The translations under genes and the position numbers were made by a program. Positions 44,586 through 56,845 of a stretch of DNA of 64,000 bases are shown in pieces (within the stretch, counting starts at the first letter, position 1; every line of letters begins with the position of its first letter). This DNA comes from Hyposmocoma kahamanoa (Eukaryota > Arthropoda > Insecta > Lepidoptera > Cosmopterigidae), in contig NW_020654080.1 of assembly GCF_003589595.1 (NCBI RefSeq), positions 8,504,527 through 8,568,526 on the forward strand, read 5' to 3'. The notes beneath the pieces are model-generated. The model searched no databases, had not been told where the DNA came from, and worked only from the letters and a program-made list of their open reading frames with translations.

Positions 44586-44929
44586 AACATGATATCTATA
44601 AAGAAGGAGTAGTCCTATTCATAGAAATTAGATGTTTATGAGATGATACTATTAAGATACAACGCTGCATGAATTACATCGCTTATCTTTGCTAGTGCAT
44701 GACAAATTGAATCATAATTCTTTAAAATCAGTGTCTGATTTTCCATGCAAAAAGATCCCTGGTTAAATTCGTGAAACATCAACGGAACGAATCTATTGTC
44801 TGCTTTCTTAATCGTCTTACAGTGGTAATACGGTAATGTTGTCTCCGCCATCGCGTTGATCCCTCTTAATCTCCGGTTTTGGAGCCTCGCCTTCTAATCC
44901 TGTTAAAGTCACTCTATTATTAATTCAGC

Positions 44930-45790
44930 TGTGGAACAATTTTTGAGTCATTAATAAGGATTTCATTTGGTTTGATGAGATTATTGAGATCGCTGCTCTT
45001 GTTGATGGGCTTGATTATGCTGGTTATTGCAATGGTAATTTTTCCCTTCTCAAAGCTTTGGCCTGGTAATCTGCTATTGATCGTGATTTAATTCGAACTT
45101 TTTGTGATACTAAGGGATCCAACCTCGCCTAAGCTATTTAACCTGTACATTAATGACCTGATTGTTGAGCTTAGCAGCAAAATAGTCGAGTGCTGAGTAG
45201 ATGATGATTCAGTGAACAACATTAGTTATGTTGACGACATGGCGGTGCTGAGTCCGTCGATTATAGCTCTTAGGGAACTATTTAGTACTTGTGAAAAGTA
45301 CGCTCAAACACATATCTTGATTTATTATGTTCGATTAAAGTGAATATAATGAGATGAAGCGAGTTAAGAAATTTAAATACCTTGGCCATTTCATCACCAA
45401 AGAACTTATGGACCGATTGCACACAGAAAGGGAAAGAAAAACGCTGGCAGTTAGGTGCAACGTGTTGACTAGCTGTTTTGCAAGTTGTAGTAAGCAAGTA
45501 AATAAAACTCGCGTTACTTATAAACCACATCGCTACACGTGTAATCACTGGGTGAGCTTTACGTAGAGAACTATTAGCTTCCTTCAAGTCCAATGCAATC
45601 ACGGATTCAGGATATTGTTATAGTTGCCTCAAGTCTGCAGAGCCTCGGATATGTTTACACAGGCTAGCATTTTATGCTATAGTGCGCAATGTTGTTTTGC
45701 AAACTGCGGGCCAATCCCAATGCCATCGTGAAAACTGTGGCGGCAAGGTGCGATTCGCCATGCATGCGCCATTTTGCCCAGATGCCTAAA
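44930..45790 (+). pseudogene. LINE reverse transcriptase remnant with YVDD box
   Basis: Across frames the + strand reads LFNLYINDLIVELSSKIVEC, NNISYVDDMAVLSPSIIALR-ELFSTCEKYAQTH, KRVKKFKYLGHFITKELMD, RERKTLAVRCNVLTSCFASC and RANPNAIVKTVAARCDSPCM. YVDD is the catalytic Asp pair of reverse transcriptase and the FKYLGH...RER pattern follows it in one group of insect LINEs. Several stops and shifts show it is dead. It begins after the conserved DPLGP region. Confidence 0.75.
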
Positions 45791-47960
45791 AAATAAGCTA
45801 AAGTTAATTTTTAGATTGTTTTAGACACTTATTGTTTAAATGTTAGTTTTGTACACTACATAGATATAAAAATTTGTTGCTACTAACAAATGTAAACCAT
45901 ACTGTAATCTGTTTTCTGCAAATATACAAAAAAAAAATTATTATTAAACGCGACATATTTTCAGCGTGTTGTTGTTGTCATGAATGTTACCTAGCTGTTA
46001 ATAATTTCTGTCATCGCTTTTCACAAAGAATTCATTATGATAATTGTAAAATAATAATTGTAGAATTTAGCGTTAAGTCAAATATATATGCAGTGTGTAC
46101 TGGCCACCTATAAAAATAGACTTTATGCTTTTAGTACACCATGGTACTTGGCACATCTGCGAAGAACATGAATGTTTCATACTGACGTTTTTCTTTATCA
46201 GAAAATAGTGATCCGAAGCCGCTTTTATGAGCAATCGCTCTCCACCTGTAATGCTACCGCTATTAATAATCAATGATAATCTACTTCTTAAAAAAAAACC
46301 AGTGGTGCTAATAATCCGACAAGGGCACTATTGCCTTTTAAAATATTATTACAACGAAATACGACAATAAACTGATATCCAGCAGTTCACTTGGTTCAAC
46401 CATATATTCCGACCACTTCGGAAGCTATTAAATATAATTTGATTCAATAACATCCTGCTCTGTTCTTGTTAATTCTCTGAGCCGGTCTCGGTCTCAGGTG
46501 GCCAGTTTAATTTGGGAATACAACACCTAAATCCAACATCGACCTCAGGGAATACGAAACACTAAGCTATTAGAAAGGCTAATCTAACTTTTAGTCTCTG
46601 TGGCAATGCCGCTGCCGAAATTAGAATTAAATTTAAAATCCCGATTCCCGTGGTCACAAATTACAAAAGCGTTATAATCAAAGGCGTAATAATTTCGTTT
46701 CTTCTGCATGTAAGTAGTATATTATGTTGGAATTGTACCTATGTCTTTTATGGCACTATGTTACCGTCTAGAGAAATCATCAAAAATGGTAACCTACCAC
46801 AAGCTAGAAGCATGTGTACAGAATTTTATTTTTTACCTTTTTTATTTTTATTTAAAACCTTTCGTTTTATTTGACAGATTTCGTTGCATTTGTAAAAACG
46901 TTACGATTTTTTTCATTACACCATTTAATGCTTCACTATTTTGGCACATTAACAAGTTATTTGTTTCTCTGTCTTTCGATTCTCATTTAACTAATGTAAA
47001 AAACGGTAACCACAACATTGTTTTTTTTCTATTACCTCGTATTTAGTTTCGCGTGATTGATACAAATAAACGATAAATAAAATAATAATGAATAAATTAT
47101 GAACGAAGATTATGAAAGAAGAAGACGATTTGTAGTACGAAGTGTACCAAGTTTTGAGCAACTGTATTAAAAAATAATTTTATTTCCTATCCCTTACTTC
47201 TTAGTTGTATTGGCTTATGTCATGAGAACGTTATATAGAGAGAGTGATAAATTTATAACTTTTTACAAAACAGAAGTTTAATTTTAAAATAGCTTTGTTG
47301 GACATTTCACAAGCAAAATGTATATACTATTTTAATATTATTATAATCAGAGCAAAGCTAGACACAAGCGAATCCAAGTATTATCAAGCGAGTTAAAACA
47401 ACGTTACAAACTCTGCCAGCATCTGGGGATCTAGGTAGAGATGAGTTAAGAGGAAGTTTAGGCAGTCATTGTTTACTATAGTTGCCATCGCTAGAACCGT
47501 ATTATTGTAATAAGTTAATGCCTATAGGTAGGTAAGAGAGAAGGATTTTCACATTATTATTTTAGTTGTACTAACAGGTTGCAAAACATAATTTAAATTT
47601 ACGGCAAGGTAAAAAAAATAGGATATTCTTCACAGTATTCTCGTGCTATATTGAAATAACCTTTCCACGTCTTACTTTCTCAAACTCGTATCTTATAAAG
47701 AATGGTTATTCAGGAGACGGCAAAACTTTCTATTTATTTTAAATTTCCTATCAAGGGTGTTAATTTGTATGTATTACTTTAAGCATAGGTTAAAGCTAGT
47801 GTGTAAATATGTGTGTAAATGTGAAATCTGCCTGTAAAATTTGTATATACAATCCATTATTTGCTTCAGTAACTTTGTGCTTTAAGGTAGGAGATTGAGA
47901 AAGTAGACGCTTTGTCTTATTACATTTTGATATTTATGTACTATCATCACGGATTGTTAC
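45791..47960. other. Long AT-rich stretch, nothing recognised
   Basis: Poly(A) and poly(T) tracts and chance frames (for example 46073-46273 and 46741-47046). No shared repeat or gene found. Confidence 0.4.
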
Positions 47961-48094
47961 ACTGCTACTGCGCTCGTCACACTGAGACAAAAGTTGACAA
48001 GTTCCATGTGCCTGTAATTTCACCAGCACCCTTACCCTTCAAAACAGTAACACAGTAATACTGACATTACTGCTTGGCGGCAGAAATAGGTAAG
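47961..48094 (-). repeat. Family R fragment
   Basis: CTGAGACAAAAGTTGACAAG, ACCAGCACCCTTACCCTTCA and CTTGGCGGCAGAAATAGG. Both ends are truncated. Confidence 0.8.
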
Positions 48095-48443
48095 CTACAT
48101 ATTGCCGATTTTTGTTCCGCCGCACTGGAGGCGATATTCGAACAAATGCTGGTAACTGTACAAGACATAGATTAATTTGCATTTTATGTTACAAATGATT
48201 TTTTTCTCCATTGAAATAAGTTTCCACTCATCCTAATTGCATGTCGCTTCGAACGTTTTTTCTTTTATTGAAGTCAATCATTCAAACAGGGCCTTTTAGC
48301 GTTGGTTTAAATTGGAAAAATTGATTTATTTCCTGTCGTGAATTGGACGAAAAATCGATTTATTTTTTGTAACTAGGACCTAAGGGCGCCTTCAAACTAG
48401 ACGCTTCTAGAAGCGCTACATTGGCGCGACTTCGGGCATTTTT

Positions 48444-48665
48444 AACCGAATATGAGACTTATTTTGTGAACCGATGTTGGTGATTATTTTCTTGTTGGAA
48501 TAGACTAGTACTGAGGTATCCTCAGTACTAGTCTATTTAAATTTGAAGAAAATATACCACCTCTAAGAGTGGCAAGCTAGGGTATGAATCCGGTTTTGCG
48601 CACTTTCCGGTAAACGATTTCAATAAAACTTGGCAAATGTAATTACCGAACTTTTGAGGTCTTTT
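48444..48665 (+). repeat. MITE family M1 copy nested in a MITE
   Basis: AACCGAATATGAG, GTGAACCGATGTTGGTGATT, CCTCTAAGAGTGGCAAGCTA and CTTTTGAGGTCTTTTTTT follow the order of the copy at 36743. It carries a perfect 18-bp-stem hairpin (48499-48537) where other copies have a plain GAGGTACC-type sequence. Confidence 0.7.
48499..48537. repeat. Perfect 18-bp-stem hairpin
   Basis: AATAGACTAGTACTGAGG, loop TAT, then CCTCAGTACTAGTCTATT. The stem has no mismatch although the surrounding MITE is degraded. Confidence 0.9.
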
Positions 48666-48836
48666 TTTCATTAAAATGTTATAATTTAGTTCACTAATCA
48701 TGACTGTGTCACGACTGTGGCACTGCAACTGCGCTTTTAAATATTGTATGAAAATTAGTACAGGCGTGGTTGCAGCGCCACATCGCAGAGTGGTGCCACT
48801 GCAGAGTTTCTACAAGCGTCTATTTTGAAAGCACCC

Positions 48837-49424
48837 TAAGTTTCATTACCACTGCTAAAAATATGCATGTGCTTTTCTCTTAAAAGTTATTTTAAACAGA
48901 TCTTGTTCAGATCGTGTACGTGTTTCAACTGGAATTAAGTATTTAAATTAGGTCTCAGCTGAATTTTTTTCTCCAGGCAAAGAGGTATGCGAAAATTCCC
49001 ATCATATTCATTTTACAAGTAGCTTTGAGATATGGAAGAGGTAAGAGTTATTTTGCAAGTCAAATGGATCTTCACTTATACTACCTTTAAGAGATATTCT
49101 CCTCAGCCCTTTTAGGATGGGTCACGGCTTTTCTATCTAATTTATTTATTTAACACTCCGTTGACATTAAATTTCTTTAAAATTTACATACTTTACGACA
49201 TTTATATTTTAATGATTTACAGATCTTAGCAATAAATTGTTGTCTGCTATACGTATATTCAGAATGCTGACTGGTAAGTACGCTTTGGTTCATGAATCTA
49301 CTAGGACATGTCGTTACTGATTAAGCTCTGGGTTTTTAGTAAAGTAAATAATTATACTTCATTTCTTAAAATAATGTTTTTTAAATTTGTCTAATAAATA
49401 ATTAATAAGTGGAAAACATTTTTT
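48837..49424. other. Non-coding, nothing recognised
   Basis: AT-rich sequence with no supported gene or shared repeat. Confidence 0.35.
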
Positions 49425-49607
49425 AATCGAGTTCTTAGGTTTTCGCGATTGTTACACATAGGAAATGAAACTATTTTTCCGGATTTAAATTGCGCATATT
49501 TGTTTTTTCAGACAAACCTTTTGTTTTGTTTCAAACATAAACAATAAAGAGATTTGTTTGAAAAACGAGTATACGCTATTTAAATTCGGAAAAATAGTTT
49601 CATTTCC
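49425..49607. mobile_element. Palindromic MITE (family M2), second copy with flank
   Basis: GGAAATGAAACTATTTTTCC at 49461 pairs with its complement ending at 49607. The preceding 49425-49458 (CGAGTTCTTAGGTTTTCGCG) is the reverse complement of the flank that follows the other two copies. Confidence 0.8.
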
Positions 49608-49611
49608 TGAC

Positions 49612-49638
49612 AATAATAATAATAATAATAATAATAAT
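49612..49638. repeat. (AAT)9 microsatellite
   Basis: Nine AAT units just outside the M2 copy. Confidence 0.95.
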
Positions 49639-50161
49639 GTATCCTCTTCCACAATGAAACTTAAATATAAGTGCATAAAATATAACACTATATTATTTTA
49701 CAATATATCATTTTTATTGTGGAACACTGGTGTTCATACTAGGTAAACCCTGTGTATGAGACACAAGATCTCAATTTGCGGAGCAAATTTTAAACCAGGA
49801 AACAAAACAAAAACTCTGTTTTTTATAGAAGGCTTTAAAACTTAAAACTAACTTCCAGCTTTCTATATTTTTCAGAATGTTTGTAATATTTTTTACATGA
49901 AGCACCGTTGTAAATATACTTACTTGAAACGTATCGAGTACTTTTTTCAACATTTTACCGCCATAAGTAATTTCTAAAAGCTTTTATAATATTGTGTCAC
50001 ATACATGGCTGGCCGGCTGACAGGACGACGGACGCGGACTGACAGACGGCTGGTTCGTTTTAGTTTGTTTTGCTCATTGTCTCTTGTTGTGAATGACTTG
50101 ATAAAACTGGTGTAAAAAGAAAGCCTCTTGGTTAAGCAATAACACACAAAAACATTACAAA
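49639..50161. other. Non-coding, nothing recognised
   Basis: AT-rich with a small GC-rich patch at 50005-50055. No gene. Confidence 0.35.
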
Positions 50162-50420
50162 ACAAGTCGTGCGCTTTATGGTAAGCTCACGCCTGTCCAT
50201 AACATTTGTAGTGCCACTCAGAGCTTTAACTGCCAAGGGCACTGCCACTGCGCCCGCCATCCTGAGACATAAGGTGACCACTCCCATTTGCCTGTAATTT
50301 TATCAGCATCCTTACCCTTCAAAACCGAAACGCAGTAATGCTGACATTACTGCTTGGCGGCAGAAATAAGTAAGGTAGTACTAGACTGGACGAACTCTTT
50401 CACAAGGGGTCTACTGCTAC
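50162..50420 (-). repeat. Family R repeat
   Basis: CAAGTCGTGCGCTTTATGG, CACCCTGAGACA-like CATCCTGAGACATAAGG, CTTGGCGGCAGAAATAAG and GGGTCTACTGCTAC. The poly(A)-proximal end is trimmed. Confidence 0.87.
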
Positions 50421-50577
50421 CAAAATGTACATGTCAAAAGTAATAAATAAGTATATTAAATTATATTTCGGGAAAAACTCATAAATCTAATTTTAATTCA
50501 CAGCACCAAAGGAATATTTTTCATTTACCTCACTTACCTTTAAGTGCTAAAACGGAGGTAGGAAGCATAATTAAAAC

Positions 50578-50791
50578 TGCCTCCGTGGCCGAACGGTTAC
50601 CATGCTGGTCTGCCACGCAGAGGTCCTAGGTTCGATTCCCAGGCCGGGAGAAAACTTTGTATGGCCTATTTTTATTTATCTCGTGAGTTTGGGTGTAATT
50701 TGTGGTTGTCTATGTGTGTGTGTATAGCATCCGCGATACAGGGTTTCCCTAGAGCGGGGCTATGAGAGTGGACGTTATTTATTTATTTATA
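50578..50791 (+). repeat. tRNA-derived SINE (type A), best copy
   Basis: TGCCTCCG then A box TGGCCGAACGG (50586-50596), CATGCTGGTCTGCCACGCAG and B box GGTTCGATTCC (50629-50639), then a unique body GAGTTTGGGTGTAATTTGTG and CAGGGTTTCCCTAGAGCGGG and an (ATTT)n tail. Pol III boxes at tRNA spacing plus a non-tRNA body identify a SINE. Confidence 0.85.
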
Positions 50792-52335
50792 GATATTTTT
50801 TATAAATTATTGGTATATTGAGAAAACGGACAACAGCAACCTCGTTTCCTCAAACTTCCAAAAAAAAACAATAATACGAACTACACTGTAATTCCGCAAA
50901 TTGTAAACGAAAACCCTTAACTTTAACCCAGGTGTTCTATAAATAAACATGACCCAACACATCTTTGTATACGAAAATATCTCAGCAATCTTCAACTTTA
51001 AGTTTAGAGGCGTAAGGTGTACGTGAAGATTGTTATGAGGCTATTCGTAGGGACAGGAAATGGGCATTGCCTTGGGCCGTGATAGAAGTAGAATTTTGTA
51101 ACGTTATCGGGTTCCGCTTTTGGAATGTTCTGGAACACTTATGTTATGTGCCTTGTTTGTTGTTTGGGTAAGTTTTATTTATATATTTTTCTTCACAAAA
51201 TGTTTGGTACATACACACATTGTAATATTTATTACATAGATAAACATTTGCGAATTAATGTGACTACTATAGTTACTCATTTTTAATTCATTATTAACTA
51301 CTGGTAAACTCATCAATGATGTATATTTTTTTAAATAATATTTTGTACTTATTCAAATATGGTTGCTGTTTTTTCATTAATCGCATCGCGATAATTTAGG
51401 ATAACAAAGTCATATGAAACGGAAACGGTAAAACGCCTGATCTAACTCAACGAGCTACCGTAGAATAAAATTGCTAGTAATTTTGTACAGGCGAGTACGT
51501 TATTTGGTACACATTCGGCTTCTCATTCGTCGGCAAATGAACTCAACCTTTTTAGTGCAGTCAAAAGGGTAAGTGCGAATGAGAACTAGCAAATCGCAGA
51601 GTTAGGTCTACTGGAATTTACTAAACGAAAGGTATGACATTTAAAATTTAAACCGGGCTGTTTTCTGATATTAAAGTTTTCAAATTGTAACTTATAATAA
51701 CTAAATAATCGTTTGACCTCTTTGCATATTACAACGTGTTTTCTTGAATTCCTAAGATTGTAATAGTTCAATGGGCTTACATCGAAATCGTTACGAGTAA
51801 AAAGTATACATAATATTGAAGAATGCGGCTTTACTTGTACGTAACACAAACTTCTAATATTAATGAAAATTATACCACTGCAGCATAAACGGCTCTTCTA
51901 GACATTTTACAGCTGTAACGTCGGTTCTATTCACGTTACTATTAGAACATACGAGCACGGTGGCGTGGAGTTGCGAATTGCTACAATCAAAGGCTGAGTA
52001 AAACAGTTTGAATACAGCTCATTCGTCATACAAATTGCTTCATTTGTATTATATCCAACGAAAACAAGGGTTCATGACTATTGCTGGTGGAATTGTCGCC
52101 TCCAAACCAAGGCTTACACAAATAAAGTGATCAATACTAAGTAATTTTGCAAATGAACGTGCTTACATAAAAGCTTGTTCTTTTATTTAAAAATGTTTTT
52201 GTGTCAAATGTTTTGCGCAGACTTCTCAGTAAATACATTGAAAAATGAATGAAACTCTTAACACTTTTTTGTCTCTAATCAATTCTTTTTGTATACTTTC
52301 TTATGCTTACTTTTATTAGAATTAAATTTTACTGG
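50792..52335. other. Non-coding, nothing recognised
   Basis: AT-rich; chance frames on both strands. No shared repeat. Confidence 0.4.
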
Positions 52336-52338
52336 AAT

Positions 52339-52436
52339 TGAAACTATTTTTCCGGATTTAAATTGCGTATACTTGTTGTTTCAAACAAGCCAAAAGGTTA
52401 TGTGTCACAATCGCGACAACCTAAGAACTCGACAAA
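52339..52436. repeat. Half copy of palindromic MITE M2 plus flank
   Basis: GAAACTATTTTTCCGGATTT and TTGCGTATACTTGTTGTTTC give the left arm only; then GTCACAATCGCGACAACCTA-AGAACTCG follows, as after the copy at 41969. Confidence 0.75.
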
Positions 52437-52559
52437 TTTCATTGATCATATTTTGATATAACAGCAGTTTTGCAACTTTTTCCTAAATGGAATAATGCTG
52501 TATCAGAATAATATTCCAAATTTGCAAAGCTCCAATAACAATATATAATGTATCGTTGT

Positions 52560-52700
52560 TTAACTCAAGTTGGGAGAGCAATAACCCCAGTGTGGCGAGG
52601 TCGCTGGTTCGAGTCTTAGTGGTTTTGTTCAATCTTAGTATCAATAATAACATGAAACTAGTGCAGTATTTTCACAAAAAGTATATGAACTCAAAAATGA
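52560..52700 (+). repeat. S3 SINE fragment
   Basis: GCTGGTTCGAGTCTTAGTGG is a B-box segment; the following TAGTATCAATAATAACATG and GTATTTTCACAAAAAGTA match the S3 body at 27175 and 42466. Confidence 0.6.
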
Positions 52701-53691
52701 TGGAATTGAATAAACACGATTTGAAAAAATGTACTGAATGGAACCATTAAAGAACAATGGCGAACTCCCATATAAATTATTGTTGACATAATTAGCATGC
52801 GTCTGCTTATGAAAAATTTAAATTCCTATACAAATTTAGTTTTGTGTTTACTATTATGAGAAGTCTGGAATCACAGATATTCCAGTTCGAAGTTTTGGAG
52901 GTTATGTTTTACATAATTGAATAAAATATATTGGGTGTATTATTATACTAAAACAAAGTACAGAAGCCTTAAACAGAGTTAATAGAAGTTAAATGGTCGT
53001 GGGTTTGTGACGTGACGAAAGTTCAGAGGAAATTATGTTATATAATGGTACGGTCAAAAGGTATGAAATTAAGCCATAACAAAAGAAAACTAAGTAAATA
53101 CGTGCATATAACTCGGACATAAATTATTTTTTTGTAAAACGTATAACCGATATCAGGAACTTTTTTGTCAGTTTTACCACTTTCTCGCGTGGCATATTTG
53201 TAGAAGGAATTATTAACTTAATTTTTGTAATAAAGTAGTTAATTTTTTATGGCAACTCGGTCGAATCAGTACATTTGATATTAGGTGAACTAACTTAATG
53301 TGGATCTATCTATACGTCGGAACTGAAATTCTTCTTTTGAAAGCTAGATGTTGCTCAACGTTAAGAAACTAACAGATGTAGATAACAGTTCGGTTGCATA
53401 CTAATCAAGTAGTCATTTGAGTTTCTTTTAAATATGATTTTATTTCCAAACTTAGATAGGCCATTAGTATAATTTGAAAAACTTTATGAATTTATTTTAC
53501 CTACTCAAACTTGTAATTACCTAAGGCATTTGAAGACGCTAAATAATTATTTTGACAATAATTTCGCCATTGTTTTTTTTATATTCTCGTTTCCAAGTGG
53601 ATAAATAATCATTATGTATAAATAAAAAAATAATATTTTAATTACACCTTCCTCATGAAGCAATGCCCCATGGATGAGTGGTGCCACATTC
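52701..53691. other. Non-coding, nothing recognised
   Basis: AT-rich, no gene supported. Confidence 0.4.
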
Positions 53692-53998
53692 GTAAGCATT
53701 AGAGCTCCTTGTGAAAGAGTTCGCCCAGGGAAGTACTGCCACCATACCTATTTCTGCCGCCAAGCAGTAATGTTAGCATTACTTTGTACCGGTTTTGAAG
53801 GGTAAGGGTGCTGGTGAAATTACAGGCACATGGGACTTGTCAAGTTATGTCGCAGGGTGACGGGCGCAGTGGTAGTGCCCCTTAGATCTTTGAGAATTGA
53901 AGCTCTGGGTGGCACTGCAACTGTTATGGATTAGGCGTGTAGCTTATACCATCAGGCGCACGACTTGTTCGTCCCGTCACTTGATATTATATAAAAAA
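53692..53998 (+). repeat. Family R repeat, best full-length copy
   Basis: GTAAGCATTAGAGCTCCTTG start, GTTCGCCCAGGGAAGTACTG, CTATTTCTGCCGCCAAGCAG, GGGTAAGGGTGCTGGTGAAA, GGGTGACGGGCGCAGTGGTA, GCGCACGACTTGTTCGTCCC and the end GTCACTTGATATTATATAAAAAA. It is 307 bp long and least disturbed, so a good reference for the family. Confidence 0.9.
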
Positions 53999-54587
53999 GG
54001 TAATTTTACTACTAGGTAGGGTGTTGTTGGGGCTGTCCTGCACTCTGCGCATCAGGGATACTGTGTTTCCGGAGCGTGGCAGCAAAACCACTCTTAATTT
54101 TCTTTTTTTTTTAATTTTCAAATCGTGTTTTCTCTGATCCATCATTTTTGACTTACGATAGTATTTAGTTTCTTGTGCGAAATATTACGAATCTATCATA
54201 AGGTCAAAAAGTAACCGACGCAAAAAGTACCCGATATATCGATATTTACAGTACGTACCTCGCGTGATTTATGGCGATATATTAGGTTACTATCTGATTC
54301 TATTGGACTACAAAGTGAATTTCTTTATTTCCTACCAGCTATCGTTCATTAATCTAGAACGTCAATCAATCGATTTAATTAGGAAACATCCCGCGCTTCG
54401 CCTTTTTGTCCTTTAGTAATCAGTCACTCCGTCTCTCGATTATCTGTCTTCACGCACCATTTCTGCGCTATTGAGCAATTGTGAATGATTGAAAAGGTCC
54501 TTCTTAATATGTTTTCTTATAAGGTTTCCATTATATAAACATCGTTGGGTATTAGTACAATGTAAGAATCATCATTCTTCTTCTGCA
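53999..54587. other. Non-coding, nothing firm
   Basis: Contains CTGCGCATCAGGGATACTGT, possibly an old repeat, and otherwise nothing recognised. Confidence 0.35.
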
Positions 54588-54806
54588 TTGCCTCAGTGGC
54601 CGAACGGTTACCATCCTGGTCTGCCACGCGGAAGTTCCGGATTCGATCCCCATGCCGGGAGAAATATTTGCATTGCCTACATTTATTTCACTCATGAGTT
54701 TGGATGTAATTTGTAATTGTCTATGTGCGTATCAATGGCACTCGCAATACCGAGTTTCGCTAGTGCGGGACTATGAGTATGTGCGTTGTTTTTATTATTA
54801 TTATAT
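54588..54806 (+). repeat. tRNA-derived SINE (type A)
   Basis: TTGCCTCAGTGGCCGAACGG, GGTCTGCCACGCGGAAG, ATTCGATCCCCATGCCGGG (B box) and GTTTGGATGTAATTTGTAAT match the copy at 50578. An (ATT)n tail closes it. Confidence 0.8.
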
Positions 54807-54812
54807 TTCTGC

Positions 54813-54899
54813 TTGTACTATGAGTACCAGAACAACGGAATTCACTTCTAGGCATCCAGAACACCTATGCTAGAATCAATCAAGAAAAGTTCATAGGAA
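54813..54899 (-). repeat. tRNA-derived SINE (type B), truncated
   Basis: TGTACTATGAGTACCAGAAC, ACACCTATGCTAGAATCAAT and GAAAAGTTCATAGG match the 3' part of the copy at 13990. The tRNA-like head is missing. It abuts the type A SINE tail. Confidence 0.65.
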
Positions 54900-55441
54900 A
54901 AATAGTTTCACATCAAGTTCCATTTCCAAGACAGTATGTTTTCCAATTTGCCCCGTCCTATAATATATTATATAAAATATAAGTCTTAGGAAGGACATTT
55001 GGTTTGTTAATTGAAAAAAGTCGAGTCAGATAATCCGTCCTGCTGCAATGCAGTGTCGGCAGCAAAAGGCGTGTTTATTCTGATTAACGAGAATTTGTTA
55101 ATTTAATATTATTAATTATAAAGGTACATAATGGTATGATAATAAGATAATATTATTCCTATGATCACGTAAACGCTCAGTGTACAGTAGATGCCCAAGG
55201 ATACCTGACCCCTTAACCGACTATTTGGTTCTGAGGAGGTAAGTGTGAAGAAAAGTGTTAAACAAACTAAACCTTTAACCAGTGAGTTGTAAAATTAATT
55301 TTGATATGACTTCCTTACTGCATCATTAGTGAATGGCGTTTAAGAAACTTTTTCAGCCAATTTCATCTTTAATAACATATACAAATTTCAACCAAAAAGA
55401 TGCAATTTCTTTACACTCTTCTGTTGAATGCGTAAGAAGAC
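54900..55441. other. Non-coding, nothing recognised
   Basis: AT-rich, no supported feature. Confidence 0.35.
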
Positions 55442-55622
55442 TTTTTTTATATCAAGTGACGGGACGAACAGGTCGCGTGTCTGGTGATAAGCTACACGCC
55501 TGTCTATAAAGGTTACAGTGCCACTCAGAGCCTTCAAAAGCAAAGAGCTGAGGGGCACTGACATTGCGCCTGTCACCCTGAGACACAAGTTGACAAGTCC
55601 TATGTTCTTGTAATTTCACCTA
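55442..55622 (-). repeat. Family R repeat, 3' part
   Basis: T run, then ATATCAAGTGACGGGACGAA, GGTTACAGTGCCACTCAG, CTGTCACCCTGAGACACAAG and TTGTAATTTCACC. The 5' half of the family sequence is missing. Confidence 0.85.
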
Positions 55623-56844
55623 CTCTTTGAATCAAAAAATCTGAATGTCGGCTAGGAGATTAGGTATCTTAAAGCATCAACTGTACATTATAATGGAAAT
55701 ATCGCATTCAAATTTATCGCTATGTACCCATTCTATAGGACCATACAGTATCTAGGAAAATACGTTTTTCATACAAACTGAGGGGCATACTTACTTGGGC
55801 CTATGTAGTGCATTTTGATGTACATTGGGCGTGCAGCGCTTTTCCCATTGTACTTCTAGTTTGCTGGGTGTTAGAAGAATAATACAAAGGAAATGCAGCG
55901 ATAGTCTAGTACCAACCGGTTTGTACATCTGAATCTTTCCTTAATTGCTGTAGTTGTAAAGAACGTTATCATGTTTTTATAGTTTAGAAGGATGAACACC
56001 TTCGAAAGTACATCAAACAATTAAAATTATGAATCTGTGTTGAACTAGAGACGTGTTACGCGATCGAGTAAGGAAAATTTAAAAAATTTAATTTTAAATA
56101 TTAAATTTAAAATTGCTTATAATGTCAGTATGAAGAACAAATTTATATAGTTTAGTCAATTAATTTGTAGTAAATAATTTAAATTTATGATATAGGATTA
56201 ATTAATTTTATTTTAAAGAATTGCACGCGCCAAAATGACGATCATGGCTGACATTGTTATACCATTACAATAGCTTCCAAGAAACTTTAACTATTCTGTA
56301 CTGAAAACTTTAATAAAAAGCAATGCCTTATATCACAAGGTATAAAGATGACGGTCCTGCAAAAATCAGTAATGTTTTCATTGAATAATAAGTACAGTAT
56401 TTTTTGACAACCGTACTAGTTTCCTGGTATCCAACTACGAAACTCCCTGTAGTATGCATACTAGAGCTATGACATTTAATACGGGGGCACTGCCCAACAA
56501 AACCCACATCAAAACCAATTCAAGAAGTTTACCTGGGCTACCGAAGTCGCATCATGTGACTCATCGTAGTATGGTCAACGGAAGACCTGAAAAATCCGCC
56601 ATTATTGTTCAGTCAAGCTATCTGACTTCACGAGTACAAGGCCAAATTGTGTTTGCTTGACCTCACGACCACAAATTAGACAGATATAAAAGAACAGATG
56701 GGAAACAGACTACATACTAAGAAGATTCGTAGATATAGTTCTGCAATGTGGTTGTGCGTCCCATCACTCGCTGGTGGCGTTAATGTGCCGAATAGTTCTG
56801 CGCTACGAACCACGGCCGCTGCGTTATTAAGCAGAAAAGGACGT
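55623..56844. other. Mostly unrecognised; trace of SINE B
   Basis: CCCTGTAGTATGCATACTAG at 56445-56464 resembles the end of the type B SINE at 13990 but similarity fades. 56040-56230 is very AT-rich. No gene. Confidence 0.35.
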
Positions 56845-56845
56845 G

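Larger units (their letters stand above)
48384..48836. mobile_element. Harbinger-like MITE, 453 bp, containing a nested MITE
   Basis: GGGCGCCTTCAAACTAGACG at the left pairs with the complement ending GTCTATTTTGAAAGCACCC at 48836. TAA flanks both ends (48381-48383 and 48837-48839). A degenerate family M1 element (48444-48665) is nested inside, so the Harbinger-like shell itself is only about 230 bp. Confidence 0.8.

Noticed and set aside
45354..45566. 70-residue gene
   Set aside because: KRVKKFKYLGHFITKEL is a LINE reverse transcriptase segment downstream of a YVDD box.
50578..50650. Functional tRNA gene
   Set aside because: Boxes are near perfect, but a conserved non-tRNA body follows and two further copies exist; this is a SINE.
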